The position numbers and the translations under genes are program-made. From contig JAVTLE010000005.1 in assembly GCA_033439295.1 (NCBI GenBank), forward strand, positions 3,026,501-3,090,500: DNA of 64,000 nt, in the 5' to 3' direction. This stretch comes from Deuterostichococcus epilithicus. Its lineage: Eukaryota > Chlorophyta > Trebouxiophyceae > Prasiolales > Stichococcaceae. Shown in pieces: positions 45,631 to 57,149 of this stretch. Each line of letters begins with the position of its first letter. Position 1 is the first letter of the stretch. Under the pieces are notes generated by a model. The model made no database searches and was not told the origin of the DNA. It saw only the letters and a program-made list of their open reading frames with translations.

Positions 45631-48600
45631 GCGCTTGTGAAGCTCAAGGCCTCGCGAACTGGCTAGCACGTCGTGTGGCAGCCGGTGCCCAGGAAGTGTC
45701 TGCATCCTGGCCGGTGACAGGCTGTGTGATGTGAGGTGACCTGCACGGTGCAGGGAGGTCTCGCTCGGAGCGGCTGCGCATCCTGACGACCGTGGTTGTG
45801 GGCGGCGGCCCCACGGGCACAGAGTTCGCTGGCGAGCTGGCGGACTTTATCAACAGCGACCTCGCCAAGATCGACTCCGAGCGCGCGCGAGACTGCCGGT
45901 CGGTGCATGTTGTGGCAGCGTCAACCCAGCCCTCGAAACTGACTCGTCACATTCAGCCGAAGTCGAGGCCAGCAAGCGAGGGGATGCGCATGCATGATTG
46001 GCATGGCCGCGCGAGCTATGGCCTTGAGACCGCAGCGTCTCGGGTCCTGTGCACACTGATCCCATAGGTTCGAGGCCGCGGCGTGCGCCGCCGCGCAGGG
46101 TGATGGTGGTGGAGGCCAGCCAGCTGCTGGGCAGCTTCGACAAGCGGCTGCGGCAGTACGCCGCCCGCAAGCTCATCAAGGCGGGCGTGCACCTGCGGCG
46201 CGGCATGGTCAAGGAGGCCTACCCGCAGCACATCGTGCTGCAGGCGCGCGTCCTGAACCCTGAACATCCCGGCCTGCGAGCCCCCGCGCGGTCTCTGCTT
46301 CACTTCAAATGTAATCACTACTGCGGTGCTTGTCCAGTGCACGGGTCGGCAGCGACCTGCGGAGGCCTCGCAGGAGCTCATCAAGGGGGCGGTGCCACGC
46401 AAGCACCGGGGGTGACGATGGCCCTCACCAGTCGGCGCGTTGTCGACTGGCTCAGTCAAGCCGAAGGGCGTCACTCCCCAGAGCACACGGCTGCCTGCTG
46501 GGTCCCGATGCCTCGCGAACACTGCTGCATGTGTTTGCAGCCGGGGGCGGAAACTCGTGTGTCGTGTGCACCGCAGACGGGGGAGGAGATACCCTTCGGG
46601 CTGTGCGTGTGGTCCACGGGCGTCGGTCCCACCGACTTCACCACCTCCCTGCCCTTCGCCAAGACGCCCAAGGGTGTGCTACGCCTCGACAGCCGCTGTC
46701 CACTTGTCCCCCCCAGATGCGGAGCTGGCGCCNGCTCCGTGCGGCGCACGAGCGGCTGTGCGGGTGGCATGCACGTGCGACGCTATGAGGCCGGTGCAAC
46801 AGGCCCGTGGCGGCTGCAGCTGCAGTCGCCTCTCCTGCACCTGGCCGCCCTCCTCATGAGCCACCTGCACAGCCGCCACTGCCGCGTTGTTTGCATGCCA
46901 CCCTGTGTTCCCACTCTGCAATGCACAAAAACAAGTCCCACACCGGAGACGGTCCGCTGTGCAGGGCGGCTGGCGGTGGACGACTTCCAGCGGGTCCTGG
47001 TGCACCCGTCGGTGGCGGCGCGCACTGACGGGGAGCACCACTCCGAGGACCCCGCACCTGGGCCCGGCCAGCCCAGCGAGGTATGCAACCGTGGCCGCCG
47101 GCCTGCGACCGCAGTCCCGGACCCATCCGGGCATGCAGGACGAGTCCTGGACAGCCCAATTGCAGGGCGTCCTGTTTCGTGTCACCTCTGCAGACGTCAG
47201 CCGCCGGGGGGGGGGTGCAGGACTCTGGCTCTGCCCTGCACCGAAGATAGACGTTCCCTGGGCCAGACTTGCTCGCCTCCGTCCAGGCGGAAACACCACA
47301 AGTGTCGTCGAAAGTCTCGATGTGCATGTTGTGAACACAAAACCATGCGCTGAAAGCGCCGCTGAGATCGCTGCCGCCGCCGCCGCGCTGTTGTCCATGC
47401 TGCAGGAGGAGCGCAGGCGTGAAGACGAGCCTGCACACACGGCTGAAACAAAAGGACGGCCTCCCTGTACAGAGCCACTGAGCCAGCTGCCGCCGCCGCA
47501 TCGCAGGTGTCGATGCTGCAGGAGGAGCATGGCCATGAGGACGAGCACACGCAGGAGCTGGCTCCAATGAGCGACGCCTACGCGCTCGGCGACTGCTGCG
47601 CGCGCATGGACCTGGCGCTGCCCGCGCTGGCGCAGGTGTGCGGCTGATGTGAACACTAATCGACTGGGCTGCAGGCACTCAAAACATGGTTGACGGCGCC
47701 GAGGTCTGACAGCGGTGAGCGCGCTACGCGACTGATGCTCGCGCATCGGGCCCTGGCGCTGCCAGTGGTGGCGCAGCCGCTGCAACCGCCAAAAGCAGTA
47801 ATCCGTGTGCAGAGAAGAGGCGCAGCGGGCACACTGCGGCGGCTGCTGCGCGCTCAGGGACCCGGCGCGATGGCGCCCGCCGCACGAGCCATGAAAGCCA
47901 CAGCCTGCCCGGGGGATGGTGCTGGGCACCCCATGCAGCTGTCACCCCTGCTCAGGGCGCTGTCAGTGGAGGGCGGGTCGCAGCCTGCATCCGGCACCGC
48001 GAGCCGCCTGCTGCTCGGGTGTCTAGCCTGCGCAGGGCCTAGGGCACGCGTGGAGCCCGCCTCCCGGCACCACCTGCAGCGTGCTGCCGCTCAGCCGCTG
48101 CCGCTCCCGTGCGCGGCACAGGTGGCGGAGCAGCAGGGGCGGTACCTGGCCAGGTGCCTCAACGACGAGGCGCGGGCGGAGGACGCCGGCAGCGTGCAGC
48201 TCAAACCCTTCGTCTACAAGCAGCTGGGTGCCATGGCGTCCGTCGGTGCGCGCCTTGCCCCGTCAGCCGCTTTAGATTTTGGCTTCTCAGTCCAGTTTCT
48301 GTGCTGGTTCGCAACCCTGAGCATGTCGACCGTTGTTCATCGTCTGAAACCAATCAGGCACCATGGCCCGGGCGCATTCCTGTGCCAGGCCTGGGACATC
48401 CAGATCCTGCAAGGAAGGAAAACTGGGTTTGTAGCTGTGTCCTCGCTTGCTCTGATCTGCTGGAGTGAAGATACGCAGCATCCAAGACTCGCCTGCGCCT
48501 GTGCCGAACCCTCGACTGTGCTGCAGCCCTCGCGGGCGTGACCTCTGTCGGAGGCTAGGCTGCTCCCCCGACCATGCCGCCTGTCCGCCCAGCACCGCAA

Positions 48601-49202
48601 CAGCCGCCCAGCACCGCGACAGAAACACCGCAGGCAAATACACGGGTACTGAACCGAGATCTCTCTCACTTGCCTGCCTGTATGGTGCCTGCAGGCGGGC
48701 ACAGCGCGGTGCTGGAGCTGGGGCAGGAGAACAAGGAGTGGTTCTCCCTGGCCGGCTTTTGGTCCTGGGTGGCCTGGCGCTCCGCCTACCTCACCCGCCT
48801 GGGTGCGCACGCTGCAAATTGATGCACCCCAGAGGCTCACCATCGCGTGAGGAGGTCGGGGGAGGCGCCGGCGGGCCTGGGCTGGAGGGCGGAGGGGTCT
48901 GGCATGGTGGACCGGGTTCCGGCCCCCCTTCTGCAAGCACCTGCATTGACATGCGCGACCTGATCGAAAACAGTGCGGGGCTGCTTGCACGCTGCCCGAT
49001 CAATGGCCCGGATGCCGCAACATGGTGTCGCCAAACGTGTGGTACGAGCGCCTCAGGTGCGCCGCGAGCCAGGATGCATTGCTCTGAAACAAACTAATGG
49101 GTTTCTTGCTGTTGCGCTGCAGGCACCTTTCAGAACAGGCTGTATGTGATGATCAACTGGACGACGACGCTGCTATTTGGGCGCGATGTGTCCCGCTGGT
49201 GA
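44045..49202 (+). CDS. Type II NAD(P)H dehydrogenase (alternative, rotenone-insensitive)
   Basis: Single-polypeptide flavoenzyme that passes electrons from NAD(P)H to quinone without proton pumping. The start [15 protein letters not shown] is Arg-rich and lacks acidic residues, like a mitochondrial presequence. FAD fold: [18 protein letters not shown]; then [32 protein letters not shown]; the NAD(P) fold [43 protein letters not shown]; and the C-terminal [10 protein letters not shown] and [20 protein letters not shown] membrane-binding tail, all in family order. Exons include 44045-44342, about 44514-44566, 45040-45129, 45401-45517, 45754-45893, 46098-46243, 46577-46670, 46966-47079, 47507-47635, 48121-48240, 48695-48803 and 49121-49202 (TGA). 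Introns 45518-45753 and 46244-46576 appear to use GC donors. No EF-hand insert is visible, so it is NDA/NDC-like rather than NDB-like. A single N at 46733 is intronic. Confidence 0.93.
45518..45753 (+). other. Candidate GC-AG intron
   Basis: The exon ends ATTCCAG|GCGCAG and the next starts after GTGCAG at 45754. The split codon G|GG yields [11 protein letters not shown], as expected for the family. No GT donor nearby joins in phase. The intron also holds the (CAG)15 tract. Confidence 0.6.
45585..45629 (+). repeat. (CAG)15 microsatellite
   Basis: Fifteen uninterrupted CAG units inside an intron of the NADH dehydrogenase gene. Read through, it would encode polyserine before a stop at 45664, so it is not part of the mature coding sequence. 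Confidence 0.97.
46244..46576 (+). other. Candidate GC-AG intron
   Basis: The exon ends CTGCAG|GCGCGC in phase 0 after HIVLQ, and the next exon starts at 46577 with [15 protein letters not shown] five bases further in would leave extra residues not expected in the family. Confidence 0.5.
46733..46733. other. Ambiguous base (N) in an intron
   Basis: One N lies in the intron between the [11 protein letters not shown] and [10 protein letters not shown] exons. Confidence 0.95.
47358..47566 (+). repeat. Exon-start copy in NADH dehydrogenase gene
   Basis: The exon start at 47507 (GTGTCGATGCTGCAGGAGGA) has a copy at 47391-47445 (TTGTCCATGCTGCAGGAGGA). The preceding intron end (GCTGCCGCCGCCGC) is repeated too. 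The offset is 116 bp. Confidence 0.8.
47590..47783 (+). repeat. Exon-end copy in NADH dehydrogenase gene
   Basis: The exon end at 47590-47635 (GCGACTGCTGCGCGCGCATG...CTGGCGCAG) has a downstream intronic copy at 47729-47775 (GCGACTGATGCTCGCGCATC...GTGGCGCAG). The offset is about 139 bp. Confidence 0.75.
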
Positions 49203-49911
49203 GGGCGCCGCCAGCCGGCGGAGGGAGAGCAGGGAGGCTGATACCCTCACATTTCATGGAGGGCAGAGACCAACAAGGGGATTCGCTGTGAGCTGCACAT
49301 GTTGTTTGCGTGGTTTAATACTGATGCTGGTAGGGGTGACAGCTAGATCCAATAGGTATGCTGCATGATTCTGCAGTTGGGTTCTGTGCAGAAGTGATTG
49401 TGTGGCAACGTCGTGGGCAGTATTCAACCGGACAAAGAGGACGGATATAGGACAAGGTGTTTCAAAGTGAAATCACCGACATCAAATCCCCACTTGAACA
49501 CGGATGGTGAAGTACGGTCGAGCAGGCAGGAGTTGAGCATCCTGCACACGAAGGTTCGAAAACACCATAGCATGACTGCAGACGGAACGCGTGGCAGGAG
49601 GTGGCGCGCATCAGATGCACGGCCCACGGCCAGCAACAATTGGTGGGCCCAAAAGATATAAACATATAAAGGTAGCCAGTGCCAGTGCCATCCAAGATGT
49701 GATAACAAGAATATCTCGAGTAGGCTTCGAGACTTCTGTGCTAGTTTCTGCAACCCGCCGCATACCGCATACCTCCCATGTCCCAGCTCAGCCTGCTGCA
49801 GCTCCCATTTCCTCATTTGGCGCTGTGGCCAAGAGACTATAGCTCACGGCTAACCGGCCAGCGTTCGGCGTCGAGCAAGCCTGATCGAAGACTTCGTTTG
49901 CCAATGCACCT
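49203..49911. other. Convergent intergenic region
   Basis: About 710 bp between the stops of the NADH dehydrogenase (+) and sulfate transporter (-) genes, comparatively AT-rich in the middle (49640-49700). Presumed 3' UTRs; no gene or repeat seen. Confidence 0.5.
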
Positions 49912-52900
49912 TCAGACAGCCTCGATGGCGGGCGTGTCTCCCTTCTTGAGGCCCTGCTCTGCCACTGTTCCGCTGGCATAGGACACAGCGTCCGGCACAG
50001 TGGCGAAGAGGTGCTCCCTGCAGCGGCGACGAATAGAAACCATCTGCATTCTTGCAGCAGCACCCTCTTCATTCATGCAGGCATGAATGAGCTTGCATTG
50101 ACTCGTGCACGACCACATCATGTGCTATCCTGTGCTGTGCTGTATGGAGGTGCAATGTGGCGCCAGCATGATGTGCACCTGTGCTTGTCGTCCAAGCCGG
50201 CCTTTGCCAGCAGCGCCACTGTCTGGGCACTCGGGTTGGCGAGCAGCAGCTGCAAGCCCCTGAACTCGAGTGGCACACAGCAGATATCAGCTCACACCAG
50301 AACACGAATTGGGAAGGGAGGTTGCATGCCGAGCAGATGGGCATCTGGCGCCATCAGCAAACCATGATGCACCAACAGTGCCCGTTGGACGCTCTGCTGC
50401 GCATACAGTGGGGCTGCGCGGGTCATCATTGTCAGATTGTGGCTCGCCTCCCTTGCGCACTGTCTGCTATGGACCATGCCTCACGCCTCAGAGACGAGAG
50501 CGGGATGAGCGCAGGGCCACCCACCTGCGAGTGTGCTCCTTGAACAGGTTGGAGAATTCGTGCACGACCGTGCCATCTATGGTGGGCACCGCCGACAGGT
50601 CCACCACGACGAAGGACAGGCTGCCCCCGTCCGCCTCCTGCGCAAGACGCGTGCGAGAGAGCCACGTTGCCATAGGGAAAGGACTTATGGGGCATAACAG
50701 AAGGCATGTGTTCCCTGTACCAACATGGTGAAAGACTGTTTCTCCGCTGTGCACAGGTATCGCATTATGCGCGACAGCACATGCAGGTTCCGGTGACACG
50801 CAGGCGGTGTGCTGTAGGCGGCGTCTGGGGCCCACGGCAAGGAAGGGCTACTCGCGTACAGGGGCACATCACCAGCTAGCCTGGTGCCCAACCAGACAAT
50901 GCGTGGTGTGGGCGCACCTGGGCCCGCAGCTCCTGTAGCTTGAGGCCTTCCCTCACGTTCGTCTGATTGGCGAAGTACAGCGGCCCCTGCAGCGACAGAA
51001 CGGTGCATGGGAACAGACTTTAGCCAGGCGTCCTTGTGATTCACGTATCACTCATCAGAGTTGTTCCTCTGCTACATGATGCACCAAGCTTGCGTGCATC
51101 AGGCTGTCGACCTGTTGGAGCCTCGGCTCGACACATGTATGCATGCTTGAACACCCCACTGAATGGAATTGCCGCTTGGTGGTCATGACCATCGGGCTTA
51201 AATGCTCGCCGCACCTGCGGGGCCAGCACCAGGACGCCAGGCGATGGCCTCTGTGCAGTGGCGTATTGCGCCGTGGGCCGGAAGTGCGACGGGTCCTGCT
51301 TCAGCGGGCCTGCGCAACGAGCACAGCCATTCGTCGGTACCGACGAGCCAGCCAGGGCCACTGACACAAGCAACCCCTGGACTGCTTAAACTAACAACAG
51401 GGAGTTTGTTTCTGAGGCGGGGGCGCATGGTGAATGTGTGCTGCTGCTGATTGCAGTGGACTCAGAGCACGGCAGAATGTACAGTTGACTAGGACAGGGC
51501 TTGGAACGGCGCGCACTCACCTAGGCTCTGGACGTTAGGCCACAGGGTGCTCTGCTGCGCCAGCACACGGACGAGCGAAACGCCAATTGCAACTCCCAGC
51601 CCAATTTCGATCGAGATGAAACAGGCGCAGATGAATGCTGCCACCCATTCTGGCAGCTCCGCCTTGTTCACCTGCCGGCAGAAGTGACAACGGTTGCAGA
51701 TGTGAGACCTCCTCACATCGTCTGACGAGCACTGACAGCGCTCAGGTGCCGCTCTTGTTACGCAAGTCTACTCAGCGCACCCTGTAGAGCCAGATGGCTT
51801 CTTCGATGTCGAAGATGGAGAGCAGGCCGGCGACCACGATGGCGGCCAGCGCGCTGTTTGGAAGCTTTTCAAAGACCGGCGTCAGGAACAGCAGACCTGC
51901 GAGACCAACAGAAAGCAATCAGCTGTTTGGCACAGCAGCGCTGTGGGACACTAGTCGCGTCAGCAGCCTGGTGCTAAGCGAGAGTCCCAAAGGCATGCAT
52001 GAACGTGACCACGATGCTCAGATCAATCCATACAGCTGGCGGCATCCTAGATCATGATTTGCGCCAGATCCTGGATGGACACAAGCAAGGGACAACTCTC
52101 TGATGCAGCAGACGAGATTCCGCAGCAACTCACAAAAGCCAACAAGGGTGGCGGTCAGCCAGGATCCGAGCTGGGTCCTTGCGCCGACAGTGTTATTGAC
52201 CTGAAGGAAACAGAAGCAGGCTATGACTCATTCAGACCTGCAATCCAACTGGAAGTCGAGTGCCAACCATAGCAGTTCATGCAATGGTGTGTGCGGCTGC
52301 GTATAAGTAGATGTATGTGCATCGCTGTTCGTGCGAGATGCAAGAGGGGGGGCTGCTGCTGCTGCCCATTCTTACATCATCCTGTATGCTAAACCTTTGG
52401 TTGCCAGCAACAGTGCAGCTCTGACGTTCCAGCATGTGTCTGATTCCAGCAGTGGCGCACCGCAGAGCGGCTGAAGGTACCGGAAATAGCTGTGCCATTG
52501 AACATCGAGCCGAAGAAATTGGCGAGGCCCAGGCCCAGGAACTCCTGCTCGCAGCAGCAGTCAAGAATGGAGAGAAGTTTTCGTAAGCTCCATTACATGA
52601 AAACTGCAGTCATCCAGAGCATGCAGCAATGCTGGCAAATCCTAAGGACGATGCTGCTCGCTGGCCAATTGACCTGCATCAGAGCGCAAGCTCGAACGCA
52701 GGCCTCGACCGCAGCAGACACAGGGCAAAGTTGCCATGCATCACATACCCTTTTGGGCTGCAGCTCGTAGCCATTTGCGGCGGCGAAGTTGGTGCCGATG
52801 GCGGACGCGTCCAGCAACGACACAATGGCGGCAACAAACGCGGTGATGACAACCTGTCGATATGCATGCTCATTCTGAGCTAAATCAAGGTTGGACCAGG

Positions 52901-55900
52901 TTGTCAACCCAGGCGGACAAGGCGTCGCCGAGCAGATTGGCGGGGTTTGAGATTATATACAATGCTGGAAGGCTGAGCATGATGCTGGTGGTGACGCCGT
53001 CATGAATTGGTAGAGGCGGATCTGGACCCACACGCAATAAGTCTCACACATAGAGCATGCTGCTGCACCTTGGTGCTCCCGGGGCCTTCGATAGGGAACC
53101 ACTGATTGGCAGTCCAGCCAGGCAGGCCCTCGGGAATGTTCTTCACAATCTTGATGCCCTGCGACCGTGAAATTCGCATGCTGATGGTCAGCCGCGCTGC
53201 CATGTGGCAGTAACACTACTGCTAGGTGTGGAAGCATCAGGAAAACCATGTCGCCAATTGTTGTATTGATCTCTGCTTAAACATGTGCACAGCATAGCAC
53301 TACTCACACCTTGTCCTGGAGGTTGAAGATGACAACGATGACGACGGCCAGGAGGGACACCTGTTGCGGAATAGTATGGTCGTCTTCATATCATATAGAA
53401 GAAACATATGTGCGCGGGCTGTGAGGTGGTCGCTTGCGCCTCACAGGTTGCGGTAAGAAGGCAACCACGAGGATCTGCCACGTCCTCTGGCTATCATCAC
53501 AAACAAGTGCCGAGCGCGCCAGTCCCTGCTTCACATGCTCACGCACCGTGATGGGTCCAATGACTTTGAAGACGGTAAGGTACCGCCGCTTGCTTGGGGC
53601 TGGCCTGCAAGAGATGCGACAGCGCCATTGAAAGGCGGCATTGCTGCTGTCGACCATGATTGATACGCCATATATCAATAAGATGACTGCTCGCTGCAGG
53701 TGCAAAACACGAGGCAGCCACGTGCGCGTGCGGTGGTGCTCACCTGGCATACTTGCCGATGTACTTGAATGTCAGCAGCAGGATGAGCCAGCTCATGGCC
53801 TGCACAGCCACAAGACCACGAGCAGCTCAGTCGGTATGGTCGAGGGCATTGCACTGAAATTCAGCGTATGCCCGATGACGGTAGGCAAGTGGGATTAAAG
53901 GCAGGCGGAGTTGAAGGTGGTAAGAAGAATCCTACCATCACAAACTCCTTCCACTTGAAACCGTCGATGTTGTCAAAGACGCTCTTCAGCTGCTGGTGCA
54001 CTTTGTTCGAAGTAGACGTCTTAATGCCCAGAAAGTTTTTGAATTGCGCGACAATGAACACCACGGCCACAGCCGATGTGAAACCGCTGATTACGGAGCG
54101 GCTCAGGAAGTTGACCTGCAGTGTTAATCAATAATAAACGTTCAGCACGCTCTCCTGAACTCGCTGCCAGACGAAAATATCATTTGCAACAACCAGTGCG
54201 GTGCACACCCATATGACTGCACGCATGTCACCAGCCACGACAAAGTCATCACCAAGAAGTGCAGGCGCAGAAGCCGCAGCGCCAGCTGAAACAGGCCCGC
54301 CAGCACCGCCACCTGTTATTCAGCGGCCACAGAACGCCAGAGCTTACCTTCAGCTCAAGAATGCTCCCCTGCCAAGATGCGCCACATCAGCGTGTTCAAC
54401 CATGCAAGCTGTGTGCTGTCATTGCCTCGCTGCTGTGCCTTAGCGAGACCCGTGCCCTGGTCGTGTCAATCAGCAGGTACCTGTATCGCAAGGTGATTGA
54501 AGGTGGCCTGGGCCGCAAGTTGATCTGGCCCATCTGCGAGTGCGTACGGAGTTTGTCAGCCTGTCACCATAACTCAGTCGTAGGTATCCATCATCATCTC
54601 TCTCCACGGGAAGCGCACACGCAGTGCATGCAGCAGTGTGCCTGATGCAAGGAAGCACCTGGATTGTTGTGGTCGTCAATTGCCTCGTAGCCTGGAATCT
54701 CACTCTTGAGACCATCTGAAGGGTCACCACAAAAGGCCGAATTATACCTCAACTAGGAAACATCTATGGCGGGTTGGCACGGTTGTAGTCATGACGAGCA
54801 GATGCGCATAGCTGGCGGGCATGGGAACGCACTGTAGACAATGGCGTAAATGATGGCCTGACAGGCGAACGAAATGCTTCAGGATCGGTTGATCGGGAAT
54901 TTTTATGAAAAAGGGCAAGCCTAGCATCATGCGCCGTGCATGCATTGTGCGCATTGCGTAACTGTGTGGGAATGTTCAACCAAACTGCCGTATATGGGCA
55001 GGCTGCAACACGGCACGATTTCAACAGGGAGCACAAAACGGCTTGCATTACTAGCAAGCATGGGAGGCAATGCGCACCACAGGACCGATGCTGATCTGGC
55101 GGGAGGAGCCAAACGCCGCGTATATAATGACCGGCACAAAGGCATTGTATAGGCCTGCGCAGTACAAGAACAGGCTTCGCAACGAACCTGCAGCGCCTAC
55201 TGTCTCTGGAATGTCTGGATTTGCATTTCAGCAGGGCTTGTACCGTATACAGACGGCAGGCCGCCGGCTGTGGCATACGAAATGCCTTGCGGCACGACCA
55301 TGAACGCGATGCTGACGCCTGCGATGATGTCGTACTGCGGACAACAACGCAGCCGTCTGATAACCATTTTTTTTGGTTATGCGAGCTTTCTCTGGGAGCA
55401 TGCATCAACCGGCAGCTGGAAGGACTTGCCGCCAGGTCCCTGCGCCAGGCGTAGCGGCGCAGCCAAGCGACACAGGGTAGCACCACGCCGAGCCAATCGA
55501 TCCAGTCAAGGCCTCTGTACTCCCGCACGTGCCTGCGGCAGGTACACGCAATCAAGCTGGCAATGAAAAACCCTGCCCTGTTATGTCAGCAGCCCGCTGT
55601 GCAAATGGCTCAGCCTAGACAACTATATGGCTGAAGAACAAAAGCAGGTGCAACCCAAAGGCGGGTGCTCTGCACTGTCGCGCGCTCGATAACCGTGCTT
55701 CAGCTTCACTGCGAGGGTAGTTGACCTCCTTTCGCTCATAATCGAAAACTTTGATGCACAACCGCTTTCAACCGGTTGGGCAGCAGGCCCGCAGGCAAAA
55801 CCAAGGTGAGCGCAACCCCCATTATGATGCAGATGATGGAGAAAAGGGCTCACCGCTCCTTCTCATGCGACACGAACGCCTTGAGGTAGGTCTTCAGCGG

Positions 55901-56056
55901 CGGGTCGTGGGCAGACGCGCGTGGCACCGGGATGTACCCGCCCCGCGCACCATCTGAGGATGGGGTGGTCACGCTCTCGCTTTCGGAGCTGGTGGAGAAG
56001 TCCGCGACTTTGCCAGGGCCATGCTGCTGCGCTGCCGTGGCCGAGTGCATCGCCAT
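49912..56056 (-). CDS. SulP-family sulfate/anion transporter (SULTR type) with STAS domain
   Basis: Plasma-membrane or organellar proton/sulfate symporter family. The start is taken at 56056 ([13 protein letters not shown]), giving an acidic Ser-rich N-terminus before the first donor at about 55850. Membrane-domain exons in order include [210 protein letters not shown] and [20 protein letters not shown]. The [11 protein letters not shown] and [17 protein letters not shown] motifs are diagnostic. STAS exons follow: [59 protein letters not shown], and the last exon ending at 49912. Transport substrate is inferred from family only; molybdate or other anions are possible. Confidence 0.92.
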
Positions 56057-57149
56057 GGCGATAGCCACCTGTTGAATAGCCTGCAGCTGACACAACGCAC
56101 GCTACATCTCCACGTCTGGCTGTGCACAAGAAGTATAACCGCTGCGGCAGCGCCTGCTCTACTGTAGGCGATGCAGACGCCAGCGCCACGCAGCTACGCA
56201 TTCTAATCCCAATGCGAGGTCTTCATTAGCAGACGCATGATGTCCAGTTCTTCCTGACATCCGATTCGGCAGCAACGGGCGCGGATGATCGTGGCAAGGA
56301 TGATGACTATGTCTTGTGCGCAAATCTTTTAAAAATGTTTTGTAGTTTTGTTCTGGTTTTTGTTGCGGCTGAACCCGGCGAGTCGTCGATCACCCCCTAC
56401 TGCTCAGGACGCGACCGCAAGTCCAGGACAACATAGGTATCTCTTAACAGATGATCGTCGTTATCATGCATGCCGCTGCGATCATGCGCTGCGGCGTAAG
56501 TACTGACGTTGGAGGCTCCTGCTTGCTCGCTCACCGAGCAGTGCTTCAACATTCAAGGTAGCCGCCCATCGGGGCAGCCGCAGGCCGGATATTGTCCATA
56601 GCAAAAAGCGGTGTAGGACGCCGTAGCAACACAGAGCGAGCGCACGCGATGTAGCCCTACTTTTGAGGCGAGACACGTCGATAAAGGCACAAAATTTATT
56701 TTCGGCGGCTGCGACAAAGCGACAAGCGCGTGGGGCCCACCTATATATCGGCTTCTACTTTGTGACTGTTTAGCAGACGTTTTGCGCTCTGATCGCGGCT
56801 CGCCGTCGTTGCTCACCCAAAGCCGCCAGGAGTCGACTGCTGAAGTTGCTCCGAAGCGACGTTGGCGCGCCGGCTGGGTATGTGACTGATTGGAGGAGGA
56901 GGCTGATTGAGATTGAAGCTTTGTGGCCGATCGGAGACTGAGCCTTTGTAACAAGACAGCGGAGTTCTCCGCGCCACTTTATACGAATGGGCGTGAGGGC
57001 GTGAAGGGAGCACGTGTTGACATCAACAGCTGGCCCGCAGTCAGACAGCCTTGAGAATTGGGGTTCAGTGCCTCTGCGGCTCGATAGTTCACTTGCACAT
57101 TGAACATAACAGCACACATACCTAGCAAAGGATTCAATCCGTGCAAGCC
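56057..57149. promoter_or_regulatory. Divergent upstream region, sulfate transporter and dioxygenase
   Basis: About 1.1 kb between head-to-head starts. AT-rich patches occur at 56320-56370 and around 56745 (CTATATATC), and TATAC on one strand near 56980. If the two genes share sulfur-status control, sites would be expected here; none is recognisable by eye. Minus-strand open frames at 56553-56954 show no motif. Confidence 0.4.

Noticed and set aside
45424-45666. Open frame with polyserine
   Set aside because: It runs from a genuine exon into an intron through the CAG tract and stops; family comparison requires splicing before the tract.
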